DNA of 5,544 bases from Vulcanimicrobiota bacterium (GTDB lineage: Bacteria; Vulcanimicrobiota; Vulcanimicrobiia; Vulcanimicrobiales; Vulcanimicrobiaceae). A model generated the notes under the pieces. That model saw nothing but the letters and a program-made list of their open reading frames with translations. It had not been told where the DNA came from and made no database searches. The translations under genes were made by a program, and so were the position numbers. Positions within the stretch are counted from its first letter, which is position 1, and each line of letters begins with the position of its first letter. The DNA is taken from NCBI GenBank assembly GCA_003133185.1, contig PKWF01000201.1, positions 1 to 5,544 on the forward strand, given 5' to 3'. Positions 4,857-5,544 of the stretch are shown piece after piece.

Positions 4857-5261
4857 TCACGCTTCTCGGCCTAAGCGCAGAAGCAACGCCATCGCCTCGA
4901 TCTCCGTCAACGCATCGACGTGACCCACTCGGCCTCTCGAAGCGGCACGGACGACTACCGCGATCTCGCTCGCATCCATAGCGCGCCGCTCGAAGGCGTG
5001 GCTTAGGTCGCGCTGTTGCTCATCCGAGAGTGGTGCCGAGCTGGTGACCATTCGCCTCAGCATGCGATCGATGAGGTGCCGGCGCATCGCGTCGATCTCT
5101 TCACGGTAGGCCCGCAGAAGCGTGACGTGATCTTCCTCGACCCAGCAAAGATGTTTCTCTGCGAACCGAATCGCCGCGCGAAGCTGTCTGTCGTTCAGCT
5201 GCGAGTAGTCGAACGCCTGAGCGGAAGCACCGGAAGGGACGTCTGAGTCCATAGTAGCCAT
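4857..5261 (-). CDS. Hypothetical protein, 134 aa, helical
   Basis: Start at ATG 5261, or ATG 5252 three codons later; both have poor ribosome binding sites. The protein is mostly charged and helical: LNDRQLRAAIRFAEKHLCWV, LLRAYREEIDAMRRHLIDRM, a SAPLSDEQQRDLSHAF segment and a hydrophobic C-terminal helix TEIEAMALLLRLG. There is no signal peptide, no membrane segment and one Cys (residue 39). No catalytic motif or known domain is recognised; a coiled-coil-like structural or protein-binding role is possible. It is the first gene of the probable three-gene minus-strand operon driven by the promoter at 5386-5413, with a leader of about 118 nt that can fold. It could be an accessory gene of a plasmid or island. 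Confidence 0.65.
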   Translation of the reverse strand: MATMDSDVPSGASAQAFDYSQLNDRQLRAAIRFAEKHLCWVEEDHVTLLRAYREEIDAMRRHLIDRMLRRMVTSSAPLSDEQQRDLSHAFERRAMDASEIAVVVRAASRGRVGHVDALTEIEAMALLLRLGREA

Positions 5262-5300
5262 GCCGTTTCGCGAGCGGAGGCAAGGGGCGTGGTGGCGACC

Positions 5301-5382
5301 GGTAGGCTTAGGCTACGGCGTAAGGGTGCGCTACGCCGAAGCCCTGGCCTGAGGAGGCATCGCGTTGGTCTTACTTCCTACC
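5301..5382 (-). promoter_or_regulatory. Foldable leader of the minus-strand operon
   Basis: Within the predicted 5' leader, GGTAGG (5301-5306) pairs with CCTACC (5377-5382) and GGCGTA (5317-5322) pairs with TACGCC (5332-5337, 9-nt loop). GTAG/CTAC (5302-5316) gives a competing local hairpin. The outer stem starts at the predicted transcript end. This could be a regulatory leader or mere GC-rich folding; no riboswitch class is recognised. Confidence 0.3.
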
Positions 5383-5385
5383 AGT

Positions 5386-5413
5386 ATAATAGCAAGCTCA
5401 CGATAAAGGTCAA
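5386..5413 (-). promoter_or_regulatory. Promoter of the minus-strand operon
   Basis: On the minus strand TTGACC (5413-5408), a 16-bp spacer and TATTAT (5391-5386) make a good sigma70-type promoter in otherwise GC-rich sequence. It would start near 5379 and feed the genes at 5261, 4809 and 4409. The -35 box sits inside the left arm of the inverted repeat at 5407-5430, so a protein on that repeat would block it. Confidence 0.6.
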
Positions 5414-5430
5414 TAGGAAACTATTGACTT
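5407..5430. promoter_or_regulatory. Inverted-repeat operator in divergent control region
   Basis: GTCAATAG-GAAA-CTATTGAC (5409-5428) is a perfect 8+8 inverted repeat with a 4-bp spacer; adding two bases per side gives 9 of 10 matches. It covers the -35 box of the minus-strand operon and lies upstream of the -10 of the HTH gene. The 20-bp dyad next to a helix-turn-helix gene is the usual layout for autoregulation. Confidence 0.6.
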
Positions 5431-5434
5431 CTTA

Positions 5435-5443
5435 TGGTATCCT
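5435..5443 (+). promoter_or_regulatory. Extended -10 promoter for the HTH gene
   Basis: TGGTATCCT matches the extended -10 form (TG, one base, TATCCT at 5438-5443). Transcription would start near 5450, the GTG of the HTH gene, which fits a leaderless message; no ribosome binding site precedes that GTG. TTGACT at 5424-5429 is too close to serve as its -35. Confidence 0.4.
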
Positions 5444-5449
5444 AACCCC

Positions 5450-5544
5450 GTGGCCGTTGTTAACTTCAGTAAACGTTTTAAGGAGCTTGTTCGGGGTCTG
5501 AGTGACACGGAACTGGGTTACATTCTCGGAGTCTCGGCCGACGC
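5450..5544 (+). CDS. Helix-turn-helix regulator, 3' end outside window
   Basis: The frame from GTG 5450 is open to the window end: 31 codons, SKRFKELVRGLSDTELGYIL followed by GVSADA. The phrase LSDTELGYILGVSADA has the spacing of the first helices of a Cro/XRE-type helix-turn-helix (L...ELa..LGVS....), so this is probably a repressor. An in-frame stop at 5414-5416 bars a much longer N-terminus and no other normal start lies between. It faces away from the minus-strand operon across the inverted repeat, which it probably binds. The rest of the protein and its ligand are not visible. Confidence 0.6.
   Translation, partial: MAVVNFSKRFKELVRGLSDTELGYILGVSAD

Overview
The window looks like an accessory stretch (plasmid or genomic island) of a GC-rich alphaproteobacterium, probably in the order Hyphomicrobiales (rhizobial/methylotroph type). 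The reasons are the high GC content with strong GC3 bias, the Gly-rich protein whose tail has the CWVRR...YDP.G.Y.G...LC pattern familiar from Hyphomicrobiales, a run of short proteins I cannot name, two tandem ribbon-helix-helix-like genes, and several small regulators. I see no rRNA, tRNA, CRISPR array, transposase, integrase or replication gene. The taxonomic call is inference from sequence style.

Layout. (A) 2-457, + strand: 3' part of a Gly/Tyr-rich protein gene, followed by a minus-strand intrinsic terminator (487-521). (B) 522-864: no intact gene; about 714-845 (minus) holds a coding-like segment with no normal start, probably a gene remnant. (C) 865-1407 (minus): an OmpR/PhoB-type winged-helix DNA-binding protein with no receiver domain. 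A hairpin terminator (1428-1461) sits between it and the next minus-strand gene, 1490-1930, a 146-aa protein of unknown function. (D) 1940-2129: a 190-bp, almost perfectly symmetric inverted repeat with a 54-nt apex, touching the ribosome binding site of the 146-aa gene. It is the most unusual object in the window and is followed by about 240 bp with nothing recognised. (E) 2371-4114: a self-contained cassette, TauE/SafE-family membrane exporter (minus) divergent from a MarR regulator (+), which overlaps a gene for a secreted Met/His-rich protein. A sigma70-like promoter and a dyad fitting a MarR operator lie in the divergent gap. (F) 4188-5261 (minus): three small genes, probably an operon: an unknown 134-aa protein, then two overlapping genes whose products each end in an RHH-like domain. 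(G) 5386-5443: a compact divergent control region with a perfect 8+8 inverted repeat, a minus-strand promoter feeding the operon, and an extended -10 feeding a + strand HTH gene (5450 onward) cut by the window end.

How the parts may work together. In E the MarR protein probably represses its own promoter and may control the exporter, in response to a ligand or oxidant that the sequence does not identify; the exporter and the secreted Met/His-rich protein suggest detoxification of a sulfur anion or a metal. In G the HTH protein probably binds the inverted repeat between itself and the small-gene operon, a typical plasmid or island self-regulation layout. The element in D has a helix whose two substitutions are G-U pairs only when read as + strand RNA, so it may be an uncharacterised + strand structured RNA; alternatively it is a leader hairpin of the 146-aa gene or a miniature inverted-repeat element.
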